Source of the DNA: Streptomyces sp. ITFR-21
GTDB lineage: Bacteria; Actinomycetota; Actinomycetes; Streptomycetales; Streptomycetaceae
NCBI RefSeq assembly: GCF_031844685.1
Contig: NZ_CP134605.1
Span: forward strand, 6,682,501 to 6,746,500
DNA: 64,000 bases
Direction: 5' to 3'
This document shows positions 29,718 to 37,821 of the stretch, piece by piece. The translations under genes and the position numbers were made by a program. The notes beneath the pieces were generated by a model. It did not search any database. It was not told where the DNA came from and saw only the letters and a list, made by a program, of their open reading frames with translations. The first letter of the stretch is position 1, and every line of letters starts with the position of its first letter.

Positions 29718-30441
29718 TCAGCTCGCGGGGGGACCCTCCCGCGCCGCCGGCTGCCGCGGCTGGTGGGCGCGGGCCGCCGCGTCGTTGGGGGCGGTCCGCC
29801 CGGCCAGCAGCCCGGCGACCCGGCACTGGACCGCCACCGGCCTGTTGGCGCCGAACGTGGACTTGGCGCGGCCCGCGGTGACCTCCGGCCGGACGCCGCG
29901 GATCCCGGCCAGCATCCGGCCGAACGGCTCCCGGCCCGGTACGACCGGCGCGGTGCCGCCGGCCGGCTGGAAGCGTGCGGCCAGCCGGCGCGGCTGCGCG
30001 GCCTTGTCGTCCGGGTCGTCCAGGACATGCGCCACGCCGAGCAGCTGGACGGCCGCGTGGAAGGACGTGGGCGTGCCGCGGTCGGTCGGCTCGTCCGGCA
30101 GCGCGTGCCAGGGGCCGGGGATGAAGGTGCGGTCGTCCACCACGCTGAGGATGACCCGCGGGCTCGCCTCCAGCGCGTGCCACGGCGGATGGGGGCGGGC
30201 CAGGTGCGGCAGCACCTCGCCGTGCTCGCCCGGCGCCGGGGGACGACAACCCCTACCGCATCCAGGCCCGGTCACCTCGCCGTGCTCGCCCGGCGCCGGG
30301 TCGTAGAGGAAAGGAGTGGTCCGGACGAAGGGCGGTTCACCGGCGGTGCCGTTCACGGCGAGCTGCCCGAAGTCGTCGGCGTCGAGCCAGGTCCGCCACT
30401 CGGCGCCGTCGGCCGGCGCGTCCCCAGGGGTGGATCAGCAC
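29718..30441 (-). pseudogene. PaiB-like FMN-binding negative regulator, frameshifted
   Basis: Similarity to PaiB-type FMN-binding regulators starts at a GTG at 30441 (V-L-I-H-P-W). The frame then breaks at the four-base G run read from the minus strand at 30422-30425, after which the original frame runs into a stop after 34 codons. One base fewer in that run restores D-A-P-A-D-G-A-E-W-R-T-W-L-D-A-D-D-F-G-Q and joins the rest of the domain. That remainder has F-L-Y-D-P-A-P-G-E-H-G, L-P-H-L-A-R-P-H-P-P-W and I-R-G-V-R-P-E-V. A 60-base in-frame insertion at 30241-30300 adds 20 residues, half of them a duplicate of A-P-G-E-H-G-E-V. Its start is 10 bases after the stop of the preceding FMN-protein gene, so it was the second gene of that operon. 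A sequencing error could mimic the frameshift. Confidence 0.75.
30213..30300. repeat. 28-bp direct repeat, 60-bp period, inside the PaiB-like gene
   Basis: CACCTCGCCGTGCTCGCCCG plus eight more bases ending at GGCGCCGGG occurs at 30213-30240 and again, identically, at 30273-30300. The 32 bases between the copies are not duplicated. The period of 60 bases keeps the minus-strand frame and inserts 20 residues into the protein. Confidence 0.9.
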
Positions 30442-30451
30442 GGCGGGCCGC

Positions 30452-31141
30452 TCAGACGGCGCCGCGCGGCCCGGCCGGCGGCAGGTAGGCGGGCAGCGCG
30501 ATGGCCGGGTCGAGGTCGTCGGCGGGTATCGGCGTCCCGTACGTCCTGGCGACCGGGACCACGCCGGTCCAGTACGGCAGCGTAACGTCCTCCGGTTCGT
30601 CGTTGGGGCCGCCGGCGCGGACCTTGGCCGAGACCTCCTTGAGGTCGAGCCTGATCACCGCGGTGGCGGCCAGCTCCCTGGCGTTCGCCCGGCGGGAGTC
30701 CGCGGCCCGGCCCGGCACCGCCTGCTCCACGATCGCGTCCAGCGCGAGCGCCCGCTCCTGCGCGTCGGTGACCTGGTGGGCGACGCCGTGCACCACCACC
30801 GAGCGGTAGTTGATCGAGTGGTGGAAGGCGGACCTGGCCAGCACCAGCCCGTCGACGTGGGTGACGGTCAGGCAGACCGGCAGTCCGGGCGCCGCGCCGC
30901 GCAGCGGCCGCGAACCCGTCGAGCCGTGCACGTACAGCCGCTCGCCGTACCGGGCGTAGAGCGTCGGCAGCACCACGGGGGCGCCGTCCCGGATGAACCC
31001 GAGATGGCACACATAGCCCTCGTCCAGCAGTGCGTGCACCACCTCACGGTCGTACGCGGCCCGTTCGCGCGAGCGGGTCGGGACGGTGCGGTCGGTGGCC
31101 GGATAGCCGGGCGGGGGCGTGGCGGCGGGCGTGGCGGCCAT
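30452..31141 (-). CDS. pyridoxamine 5'-phosphate oxidase family FMN protein (NimA-like)
   Basis: This 229-residue flavin-binding split-barrel protein carries G-Y-V-C-H-L-G-F-I-R-D-G-A-P near residues 42-55, Y-V-H-G-S-T-G-S-R near 70-78, and H-H-S-I-N-Y-R-S-V near 106-114. This pattern is typical of the NimA/nitroimidazole-reductase-like branch rather than true PdxH. Its physiological substrate is unknown. AAGGA precedes the ATG. It is divergently transcribed from a MocR regulator across a 35-base spacer that holds a perfect palindrome, so that regulator probably controls it. Confidence 0.88.
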   Translation of the reverse strand: MAATPAATPPPGYPATDRTVPTRSRERAAYDREVVHALLDEGYVCHLGFIRDGAPVVLPTLYARYGERLYVHGSTGSRPLRGAAPGLPVCLTVTHVDGLVLARSAFHHSINYRSVVVHGVAHQVTDAQERALALDAIVEQAVPGRAADSRRANARELAATAVIRLDLKEVSAKVRAGGPNDEPEDVTLPYWTGVVPVARTYGTPIPADDLDPAIALPAYLPPAGPRGAV

Positions 31142-31153
31142 GGCGTCATCCTT

Positions 31154-31165
31154 TGCACTAGTGCA
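31154..31165. promoter_or_regulatory. palindromic operator between the FMN-protein and MocR genes
   Basis: TGCACTAGTGCA is a perfect 12-bp palindrome in the 35-base divergent spacer. It abuts the -10 region (CATACT at 31164-31169) of the leaderless MocR transcript and would also cover the promoter of the FMN-protein gene, so bound MocR could repress both. Confidence 0.65.
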
Positions 31166-31176
31166 TACTGTCGTTT

Positions 31177-32508
31177 GTGCTAGGAGAGTACCGAATCACC
31201 GGTAGGGGCGCATCGGCCATTGCGGCCGACATCGAAGGCGCGGTGGGCACGGGCGCGCTCCACCCGGGCGACGCCCTGCCGCCGCTGCGCGAACTCGCCG
31301 GGGAACTCGACGTCAATCCCAACACCGTCGCCGCCGCCTACCGGCTGCTCCGGGACCGGGGAGTGATCGAGACGGCCGGCCGCCGCGGCAGCCGTATCCG
31401 CTCCCGGCCCGCCACCGCGCCGCGCGACGAGATCCGCATCGACGTACCGCCCGGCGCGCGCGACGTCTCCACCGGCAACCCCGACCCCGCGCTGCTGCCC
31501 CCGCTGACCGCCGCCCTCGCCGTCGCCGCCGCCCACCACGCCCAGGCCCCCGCCCTCTACGGCGGGCCGCCCGTCGACGCCGAACTGGCCCGGCTGGCCC
31601 GTGCCGCGCTCGACGCCGACGGCGTGCCCGACGGCCCGGTCGGCCTCACCTCCGGCTCCCTGGACGCCATCGAGCGGGTGCTCACCGCCCATCTGCGGCC
31701 CGGCGACGCGGTGGCCGTCGAGGACCCCGGCTGGGGCAGCCTGCTGGACCTGGTGCCGGCCCTCGGCCTGCGCCCGGTGCCGGTGGCCGTCGACGACGAG
31801 GGGCCCGTCACCGCGGAAGTGGCCCGCGCCCTCCAGGACGGGGTACGCGCCCTGGTCGTCACCGACCGCGGCCAGAACCCCACCGGCGCGGCCCTGTCCG
31901 CGCCCCGCGCCGATGAACTGCGGCGGCTGCTGGCCGCCCACCGTCAGGTGCTGGTCATCGACGACGACCACGTGCACGGCCTGGTCGACCTGCCGCTGCA
32001 CTGCCTGTCCGGCGCCACCGACCGCTGGGCGCTGGTCCGCTCCACGGCCAAGGCCTACGGCCCCGATCTGCGGCTCGCGCTCTACACCGGCGACGCGCTG
32101 ACCGTCGACCGGGTACGCGGCCGGCACCGGCTCGGAGCGGGCTGGGTCAGCCACCTGCTGCAACGCGCGATCGTCCACCTCTGGCAGACCGGCGCCGTGG
32201 ACCCGGCGGCCACCGCGCGCGCCTACGGCGAGCGGCGCGAGAGGCTGCTCGGGGCACTGGGCGAGCGCGGCGTCACCGCACACGGCCGCAGCGGCATGAA
32301 CGTCTGGGTGCCCGTACCCGACGAGACCGGCGCGGTGGCCGGCCTGCTGCAACGCGGCTGGGCGGTGTCGCCCGGCGCCCGCTTCCGGGTCCGCTCCGCC
32401 CCCGGCGTGCGGCTCACCGTCTCCCCGCTCACCCTCGCCGACATGGAGCCCCTCGCCGACGCGGTGGCCGCCGTGCTGGGTCCGGGCGCGGCCGGGCGCT
32501 ACGGCTGA
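31177..32508 (+). CDS. MocR/PdxR-type GntR-aminotransferase regulator
   Basis: This 443-residue fusion has a GntR winged helix at about 5-72 (P-P-L-R-E-L-A-G-E-L-D-V-N-P-N-T-V) and a class-I aminotransferase fold at about 90-435. The PLP lysine is in S-T-A-K-A-Y-G-P-D near residue 292, and the cofactor aspartate in V-I-D-D-D-H near 264. Such regulators sense PLP or PLP-linked amino acids. The GTG start has no ribosome site; a -10 box about 8 bases upstream indicates a leaderless mRNA. It is divergent from an FMN split-barrel gene and its 3' end overlaps the convergent EamA gene by 10 bases. Confidence 0.92.
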   Translation: MLGEYRITGRGASAIAADIEGAVGTGALHPGDALPPLRELAGELDVNPNTVAAAYRLLRDRGVIETAGRRGSRIRSRPATAPRDEIRIDVPPGARDVSTGNPDPALLPPLTAALAVAAAHHAQAPALYGGPPVDAELARLARAALDADGVPDGPVGLTSGSLDAIERVLTAHLRPGDAVAVEDPGWGSLLDLVPALGLRPVPVAVDDEGPVTAEVARALQDGVRALVVTDRGQNPTGAALSAPRADELRRLLAAHRQVLVIDDDHVHGLVDLPLHCLSGATDRWALVRSTAKAYGPDLRLALYTGDALTVDRVRGRHRLGAGWVSHLLQRAIVHLWQTGAVDPAATARAYGERRERLLGALGERGVTAHGRSGMNVWVPVPDETGAVAGLLQRGWAVSPGARFRVRSAPGVRLTVSPLTLADMEPLADAVAAVLGPGAAGRYG

Positions 32509-33596
32509 CCGGTCACCTTCGGCGCCCGCGGCGGCCGCACCGGACCCGGCAGGCCGGGCCCGCGGCCTGCCCGCGGCCGGAGCTGGGTAAGCGCCGCGCC
32601 CACCAGGATGACCGCCGCGCCCAGCGGCTCGTTCCAGCTCAGCGACTCGTTCAGCAGCAGCGCGCCGGCCGCGGTGGCCACGATCGGTATGAGATAGGTG
32701 ACCATCGACCCGATCGTCGGGCCCTTCTCCGCGACCAGCCCGTACTGGATCAGGAAGGCGACCCCGGTGCCCAGCGCACCCAGCGCCAGCACCGCCAGCA
32801 CCGGCTTCGCCGGAAAGGTGTGCGGCAGCGAGGTGAAGAACGGGGTCACGACCAGCAGCTGCGCGGTGCCGAGCGTCAGCTGGGCGGTCGACACCGCGAG
32901 ATGCGAACCGCCCGTGTGCGCGAGCGTCCGGCGCACGTACGCCCAGCCGACCGCGTAGCTGAACGCCGCCGTCAGCGCCAGCACCGTGCCCTTGGGGTCC
33001 TGGCCGGAAAACCCCTGCCAGGCGCCCAGTACGGTGAGCACCCCGGCGAAGCCCAGGCCGACCCCGGCGAGCCGCTGCCGCGACGGCCGGTCCTCGGACA
33101 GCGCGACGACCGAGACCAGCATCGAGAACAGCGGTGTGGCGGCGTTGCATATACCCGCCAGCATCGACGGGATGGTCTGCTCGGCGGTGGCGAACAGCGA
33201 GAACGGCAGAGAGTTCAGCAGGAAGGCCGCGACGAACAGATGCGTCCAGGTGCGCCGGCCGCGCGGCAGCCGCTCCCGCTTCAGTGCCAATGCCGTGGCC
33301 AGCACCGCCGTGCCGGACACCATCCGCCCGAGCGTGACCTGAAGCGGTGCGAACGCCTCGTTCCCCAGCTTCATGAACAGAAAGCTGAAACCCCAGACCA
33401 GGCCGAGCGCGGTGAACCGCACCCGCCAGTCCAGCAGGCGGCCGGAAGCGGCCGACAGCCGGCCGCTTCCGGCCGCCACGGGAACGCGGACAGGTGCGGA
33501 GGCGGTGGACGCGGGCCTCGCGGGGGCGGGAACCGGGACAGGGGCCGGGCCCGTGGGCGTCGTCGCGGCGGGGCGGCTCTCGGCAGGTGCGGTCAT
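32499..33596 (-). CDS. EamA/DMT family transporter (third of three)
   Basis: This 365-residue membrane protein has a Pro/Ala-rich N-terminal cytoplasmic stretch of about 45 residues followed by ten predicted helices. EamA motifs include L-G-L-V-W-G-F-S-F-L-F-M-K-L near residues 64-77. It is divergent from a LysR regulator with a 72-base spacer carrying an inverted repeat, so the LysR protein probably controls it. That arrangement is typical of LysR-regulated amino-acid or metabolite exporters. The start at 33596 is preferred to one 11 codons upstream, which would intrude on the spacer. Confidence 0.9.
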   Translation of the reverse strand: MTAPAESRPAATTPTGPAPVPVPAPARPASTASAPVRVPVAAGSGRLSAASGRLLDWRVRFTALGLVWGFSFLFMKLGNEAFAPLQVTLGRMVSGTAVLATALALKRERLPRGRRTWTHLFVAAFLLNSLPFSLFATAEQTIPSMLAGICNAATPLFSMLVSVVALSEDRPSRQRLAGVGLGFAGVLTVLGAWQGFSGQDPKGTVLALTAAFSYAVGWAYVRRTLAHTGGSHLAVSTAQLTLGTAQLLVVTPFFTSLPHTFPAKPVLAVLALGALGTGVAFLIQYGLVAEKGPTIGSMVTYLIPIVATAAGALLLNESLSWNEPLGAAVILVGAALTQLRPRAGRGPGLPGPVRPPRAPKVTGQP

Positions 33597-33642
33597 GGCC
33601 CAACGATGGCCCGGCCGACCTCGTAGCACAAGCGAGAAAATT

Positions 33643-33657
33643 TACATGGACGATGTA
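33643..33657. promoter_or_regulatory. LysR-type T-N11-A box
   Basis: TACAT and ATGTA are inverted arms separated by GGACG, giving a T-N13-A span that fits an LTTR box, within the spacer between the EamA and LysR genes. A further TTACAT follows at 33665-33670. The repeat probably binds the LysR protein. Confidence 0.6.
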
Positions 33658-33668
33658 GAGTTGCTTAC

Positions 33669-34622
33669 ATGTTGAGTCTGGAGCGTCTACGGATCCTGCA
33701 CGCCATCGACACCTACGGCTCGGTGAGCGCCGCCGCCGACGTCCTGGGCGTCACCACCTCCGCGGTGTCGCAGCAGATGGCCAAGCTGGAGCGGGAGACC
33801 GCGCAGACACTGATCGCCAAGAACGGCCGGGGAGTGCGCCTCACCGACGCCGGCCGGCTGCTGTCCGGCCACGCCGACCGGATACTGTCCCTGGTCGAGG
33901 TCGCCCACGCCGACCTGGAGGCCCATCGCGGCGCCGCCGTCGGCGAACTGCGGATCGCCGGCTTCCCCACCGCGGTCCGCGGCATGTTCCCCGCCGCGCT
34001 CGGCACCCTGCGGCGCGAGCACCCCGGACTGCGCCCGGTCGTCCACGAGCTGGAGCCCAAGGAGGCGCTGGCTGGCCTCGCCCGCGGCGACCTCGACCTG
34101 GCGGTGGCCCTGGACTGGTACAACAAGCCGCTGTCGCTGCCTGCGGGGCTGGCCAAGGAGCCGCTGCTGGACGACATCGTGGACGTCGCGCTGCCCGCCG
34201 GACACCGGCTGGAGGGCCGGGCCGAGATCACGCTCGACGAGCTGGCGGGCGACGAGTGGATCACCTGGCCGGACGGCGGCTTCTGCCACGAATGGCTGCT
34301 GTTCACGTTGCGCGGCAAGGGCATCGAACCGCGGATCGCGCACCACGCCGAGGAGCACGCCACGGTGCTGGTGCTGGTCGCCGCCGGTCTCGGTGTGGCG
34401 GTGATGCCCCGGCTCGGCCGCGACCCGCTGCCGCCCGGCGTACGCGTCATCCCGGTCCGCCGCACCATGAACCGCCACGTCTTCGCGGTGTGGCGCACCG
34501 ACGCCGACCGCCGCCCCGCGATCCGCGTCGCCGTCGAGGCCCTCCGCCGGTCGGCCGGCCGCCCCCATGGCGACCGGCCGACCGCGCCCCCCGCACCCGG
34601 GGGAAGTCCTTCAGACCAGTGA
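33669..34622 (+). CDS. LysR family transcriptional regulator
   Basis: This 317-residue regulator has an N-terminal winged helix (L-E-R-L-R-I-L-H-A-I-D-T-Y-G-S-V-S-A-A-A) and a periplasmic-binding-like effector domain from about residue 90 (E-L-R-I-A-G-F-P-T). The C-terminal 25 residues are a Pro/Ser-rich tail. The start follows closely an inverted repeat that should be its binding site. It is divergent from an EamA transporter; control of that exporter in response to its substrate is the simplest model. Its 3' end overlaps the Rieske gene by 12 bases, tail to tail. Confidence 0.9.
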   Translation: MLSLERLRILHAIDTYGSVSAAADVLGVTTSAVSQQMAKLERETAQTLIAKNGRGVRLTDAGRLLSGHADRILSLVEVAHADLEAHRGAAVGELRIAGFPTAVRGMFPAALGTLRREHPGLRPVVHELEPKEALAGLARGDLDLAVALDWYNKPLSLPAGLAKEPLLDDIVDVALPAGHRLEGRAEITLDELAGDEWITWPDGGFCHEWLLFTLRGKGIEPRIAHHAEEHATVLVLVAAGLGVAVMPRLGRDPLPPGVRVIPVRRTMNRHVFAVWRTDADRRPAIRVAVEALRRSAGRPHGDRPTAPPAPGGSPSDQ

Positions 34623-35111
34623 GACCTCGTCGCCGGAGACGGTGACCTGCTTGGCCGGCAGCGGCTGCGTCGCCGGACCGTCCGCAACCGAGCCGTCCGT
34701 GACGTGGAACCTGCTGCCGTGACAGGGGCAGTTGATGGTGCCGCCGGAGACGCTGGCGACCGTGCACCCCATGTGGGTGCAGACCGCCGAGAAGCACTTG
34801 AACTGCCCGGTGGCGGGCTGGGTGACGACGACCTTCTGATCGGCGAAGACCTTGCCTCCGCCAACCGGGATCTCCGAGGTCTTGGCCAGCGCCGTACCGC
34901 CCCCGGCGGGGGCCGATGTGCCGTCCGCGGAGGTGGGCGCCGACGAGGGCGCGCCGGTGTCCGACGGCGAGGAGGAGCCGCCCGCGTCCGAACTGCTGTC
35001 CGAGTCCGAGCCGCAGGCGGCCAGCACGGCGACCAGCCCGATGCCGCCCGCTGCGGCGACGACACCGCGGCGGGTGGGGGTCAGGGGGAGTCGGGAGGAT
35101 TCTTCGGGCAT
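34611..35111 (-). CDS. secreted Rieske [2Fe-2S] protein
   Basis: This 166-residue protein has a twin-arginine-like signal (Arg14-Arg15) followed by a hydrophobic stretch and a lipobox-like L-A-A-C at Cys33, so it is probably a Tat-exported lipoprotein. A Ser/Asp/Gly linker precedes a Rieske domain with cluster ligands Cys111/His113 (C-T-H-M-G-C) and Cys128/His131 (C-P-C-H-G-S); Cys116 and Cys130 can form the usual disulfide. It likely carries electrons at the outer membrane face. No partner oxidoreductase is adjacent. The ATG at 35111 is preferred to a GTG 21 codons upstream because it places the signal peptide normally. Confidence 0.92.
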   Translation of the reverse strand: MPEESSRLPLTPTRRGVVAAAGGIGLVAVLAACGSDSDSSSDAGGSSSPSDTGAPSSAPTSADGTSAPAGGGTALAKTSEIPVGGGKVFADQKVVVTQPATGQFKCFSAVCTHMGCTVASVSGGTINCPCHGSRFHVTDGSVADGPATQPLPAKQVTVSGDEVSLV

Positions 35112-35547
35112 GGTCTGCGTCCTGTCCGCTCGTGGAACCAGGCGGCGCCTCGGCGCCCGGCAGCGTGCTTTCACGCGTGCCCGTCCATACGGTTGGCCGC
35201 GGCGGAACGCTCAGCGACACGCACGGGAATTCCGACCGGTGGCGCGGCGGCAGGCTCGGCGAGGCGGTGTGAGCGCGCCCCGGCGGCGGCAGGACCGGCC
35301 CGGCGGCCTGTCGGCGCTACCGCCGGTGATCTCGTCCAGGAGGGCGGTCCGTACCCGGCTGGGGCCTGTCGTTCGGATCTCCGCGGCGGGGCGGGGCCCG
35401 CACACCCGCCGCGTTCTCGTCGGTCGGCGACACACCCGGCCACACCGCCTCGCCTGCCTCCTCTCCCTCCTCCGCCTCGCGGCCGCAACGCACCGGACCC
35501 GCTCGGCCGCCCACGGAGATCCAAGCCATAGGCCCTAGCCTGGGGGG
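35112..35547. other. 436-base region upstream of Rieske and HipA-like genes
   Basis: This divergent spacer should hold both promoters. TAGCCT at 35537-35542 fits a -10 box for the kinase gene, just before its GGGGGG-ATG. Open frames across the spacer have inconsistent codon bias, and I do not call a gene here. Confidence 0.45.
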
Positions 35548-36366
35548 ATGCTGAGAGAAGTGACGGGCATCCGCTATGTCACGCCGCTGCGCGAGGGTGG
35601 CTCGGTGCCCGGTGTGGTCGAGGCGGACGACTACGGCACCTATGTGGTGAAGTTCGCCGGTGCCGCGCAGGGCCGGAAGGCGCTGGTCGCGGAGGTGATC
35701 GCCGGCGAGCTCGGCCGGCGGCTGGGTCTGAGGGTGCCCGAACTGGTGCGCTTCGACTTCGACCCGGTGATCGCGCTCGGCGAGCCCGACGAGGAGATCC
35801 AGGACCTGCTGAAGGCGAGCGGCGGGCTGAACCTGGGCATGGACTTCCTGCCGGGCGCCCTGGGCTTCGACCCGCTGGTCTTCGAGGTGGACCCGGCCGA
35901 GGCGAGCCGCATCGTCTGGTTCGACGCCCTCATCGGCAACGTCGACCGGTCATGGCGCAACCCCAACATGCTGGTCTGGCACCGGAACGTATGGCTGATC
36001 GACCACGGGGCCTCGCTGATCTGGCACCACAACTGGAAGTCGGCGGCCGCCGCTTCGGCCAAGCCGTACGACGCCTCCGACCACGCGCTGTCCCGTTTCT
36101 CGCCCGAACCCGCCGCCGTGGCCGCGGAACTGGCGGCGCGGGTGACCGACGGGCTGCTCACCGAGGTGACCGCGCTGGTGCCCGACGAGTGGCTGGTGGA
36201 CGAGCCCGGCTTCGACACGCCCGACGACGTACGCCGCGCCTACCGTGAGCTGCTGGGCGCCCGCGCGGCGGACATCCACGAGCGGATCACCACCGGGGTG
36301 CGGCAGCACAGGCAGCCGCCGCCGGAGTGGCTGCGCCCCTGGGTCGAAGGGAAGAACGCCAAGTGA
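35548..36366 (+). CDS. HipA-like kinase family protein
   Basis: This 272-residue protein resembles HipA-family kinases. Y-V-V-K-F with Lys35 could be the ATP-binding lysine, G-N-V-D-R-S-W-R-N-P-N with Asp133 and Asn140 the catalytic loop, and L-I-D-H-G with Asp152 the metal-binding position. It lacks the N-terminal part of classical HipA and has no HipB antitoxin gene next to it. Its stop overlaps the GTG of a DUF3037 gene, so the two are coupled and probably act together. The pair recurs in many bacteria, but its target is unknown to me. It is not safe to call it a toxin. Confidence 0.85.
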   Translation: MLREVTGIRYVTPLREGGSVPGVVEADDYGTYVVKFAGAAQGRKALVAEVIAGELGRRLGLRVPELVRFDFDPVIALGEPDEEIQDLLKASGGLNLGMDFLPGALGFDPLVFEVDPAEASRIVWFDALIGNVDRSWRNPNMLVWHRNVWLIDHGASLIWHHNWKSAAAASAKPYDASDHALSRFSPEPAAVAAELAARVTDGLLTEVTALVPDEWLVDEPGFDTPDDVRRAYRELLGARAADIHERITTGVRQHRQPPPEWLRPWVEGKNAK

Positions 36367-36746
36367 GCGGGCGCGACGTCTACGAGTACGCGCTGGTGCG
36401 GGTGGTGCCGCGGATCGAGCGCGGCGAGATGATCAACGCGGGCGTGCTGGTGTACTGCCGGGCGCAGAGCTACGTCGGCGCCCGGGTGCACCTGGACGAG
36501 GCGCGGCTGCGCTGCCTGGACGCGGAGGTGGACGTGGCCGGGGTACGGGCGGCGCTGCGCGGCTACGAGGGCGTCTGCGCGGGCGGTGAACGGGCCGGGC
36601 AGGCCGCCGGCGACGACCCGGGCCGCCGCTTCCGCTGGCTCACCGCGCCGCGCAGCACCATCGTGCAGCCCGGCCCGATCCACACCGGGCTCACCGCCGA
36701 CGCGGACAAGGAGGCGGACCGGCTGCTGGCGCTGCTGGTGAGGTGA
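36363..36746 (+). CDS. DUF3037 domain protein
   Basis: This 127-residue protein begins V-S-G-R-D-V-Y-E-Y-A-L-V-R-V-V-P-R-I-E-R and ends in a short charged helix. The DUF3037 core (E-R-G-E-M-I-N-A-G-V-L-V-Y-C at about 19-32) is intact. Function unknown. It starts at a GTG that overlaps the TGA of the HipA-like kinase gene by four bases, so it is expected in fixed ratio to it; it could be a substrate, adaptor or regulator of the kinase. Confidence 0.85.
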   Translation: MSGRDVYEYALVRVVPRIERGEMINAGVLVYCRAQSYVGARVHLDEARLRCLDAEVDVAGVRAALRGYEGVCAGGERAGQAAGDDPGRRFRWLTAPRSTIVQPGPIHTGLTADADKEADRLLALLVR

Positions 36747-36925
36747 ACCGGCGGATTCCGGCGGCCGGGGCGGGCGCGGGCGCCGGGCGGGTCGGACGCG
36801 GGGCCGGCACACACGGCGGACGCGGGCTGGACGCGGGGCCGACAGCAGGGGCGGCCGTACGGACGGGTGTGCGAGCGGGCTGGACGCGCGGACCCGTGCC
36901 CGGGCGGCCTCGCCGGTGGTCGGCG

Positions 36926-36954
36926 TTGACACTGGGTCACGGCCCTCCTACGGT
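36926..36954 (+). promoter_or_regulatory. strong sigma70-type promoter for the fabG-like operon
   Basis: TTGACA at 36926-36931 and TACGGT at 36949-36954 are 17 bases apart. The transcript would begin near 36961, leaving a 75-base leader before the first SDR gene. Confidence 0.75.
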
Positions 36955-36971
36955 TTCCGCTACGGACCTAC

Positions 36972-36985
36972 TAAGCGGTCGCTCA
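36972..36985. promoter_or_regulatory. near-palindromic operator candidate just after the fabG-like promoter
   Basis: TAAGCG-GT-CGCTCA is a near-perfect inverted repeat (one mismatch) located about 10-25 bases into the transcript. Similar AAGCG/CGCTT sites are bound by TetR-type regulators of acyl-CoA metabolism. Repression from a downstream site would fit; the regulator is not in this neighbourhood. Confidence 0.45.
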
Positions 36986-37036
36986 TGCGCGGGGCGCGTA
37001 CGCGGCCGCCCGCCACACCGGGCTGAGGAGACACAG

Positions 37037-37798
37037 ATGTCCACCACCGAGCAGCGCGTCGCGATCGTCACCGGCGCCGCACGCGGAATCGGCGCCGCCA
37101 CCGCGGTACGGCTGGCCGCCGAAGGCCGCGCCGTCGCCGTACTCGACCTCGACGAGAGCGCCTGCAAGGAGACCGTGGAGACCGTCACCGCGGCCGGCGG
37201 CAAGGCGATCGCGGTCGGCGCCGACGTCTCCGACGAGGCACAGGTCGAGGCCGCCGTCGCCAAGGTCGCCGGCGAACTGGGCGCGCCCACCGTCCTGGTC
37301 AACAACGCCGGCGTGCTCCGCGACAACCTGCTGTTCAAGATGACCGCCACCGACTGGGACACGGTGATGGGGGTCCACCTGCGCGGCGCCTTCCTGATGA
37401 CCCGCGCGGTCCAGAAGCACATGGTGGACGCGAAGTTCGGCCGGGTCGTCAACCTCTCCTCGTCCTCCGCGCTCGGCAACCGCGGCCAGGCCAACTACTC
37501 CGCCGCGAAGGCCGGCCTGCAGGGCTTCACCAAGACCCTCGCCATCGAGCTCGGCAAGTTCGGCGTCACCGCCAACGCCGTCGCCCCCGGCTTCATCGTC
37601 ACCGACATGACCGCCGCCACCGCGGCCCGGGTCGGCATGGGCTTCGAGGACTTCCAGGCCGCCGCCGCCACCCAGATCCCGGTCCAGCGGGTCGGCCGGC
37701 CCGAGGACGTGGCCAACGCCATCGCCTTCTTCACCGGCGACGCCGCCGGCTTCATCTCCGGCCAGGTCATGTACGTGGCCGGCGGCCCGCTCAACTGA
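37037..37798 (+). CDS. FabG-like 3-oxoacyl-ACP reductase (SDR)
   Basis: This 253-residue short-chain dehydrogenase has the NADP(H) glycine motif T-G-A-A-R-G-I-G near 14-21. N-N-A-G-V is near 91-95, and the catalytic Ser and Tyr-x-x-x-Lys lie in L-S-S-S-S-A and Y-S-A-A-K. It ends in the typical G-Q-V-M-Y-V-A-G-G. Overall similarity is to FabG-type 3-oxoacyl reductases, so the substrate may be an acyl-ACP or acyl-CoA. GAGGAG precedes the ATG at 37037. It forms a two-gene unit with another SDR 23 bases downstream. Confidence 0.9.
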   Translation: MSTTEQRVAIVTGAARGIGAATAVRLAAEGRAVAVLDLDESACKETVETVTAAGGKAIAVGADVSDEAQVEAAVAKVAGELGAPTVLVNNAGVLRDNLLFKMTATDWDTVMGVHLRGAFLMTRAVQKHMVDAKFGRVVNLSSSSALGNRGQANYSAAKAGLQGFTKTLAIELGKFGVTANAVAPGFIVTDMTAATAARVGMGFEDFQAAAATQIPVQRVGRPEDVANAIAFFTGDAAGFISGQVMYVAGGPLN

Positions 37799-37821
37799 CA
37801 AGCGCGAGGGTGCGATCCGAC

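Noticed and set aside
30213..30300. Insertion sequence footprint in the PaiB-like gene
   Set aside because: There are no terminal inverted repeats or flanking target duplications of typical length; a 28-bp duplication with a 60-bp period fits replication slippage or template switching better.
35548..36746. HipBA toxin-antitoxin system
   Set aside because: No HipB-like helix-turn-helix protein is present; DUF3037 is not a known antitoxin, so the toxin label was not used.
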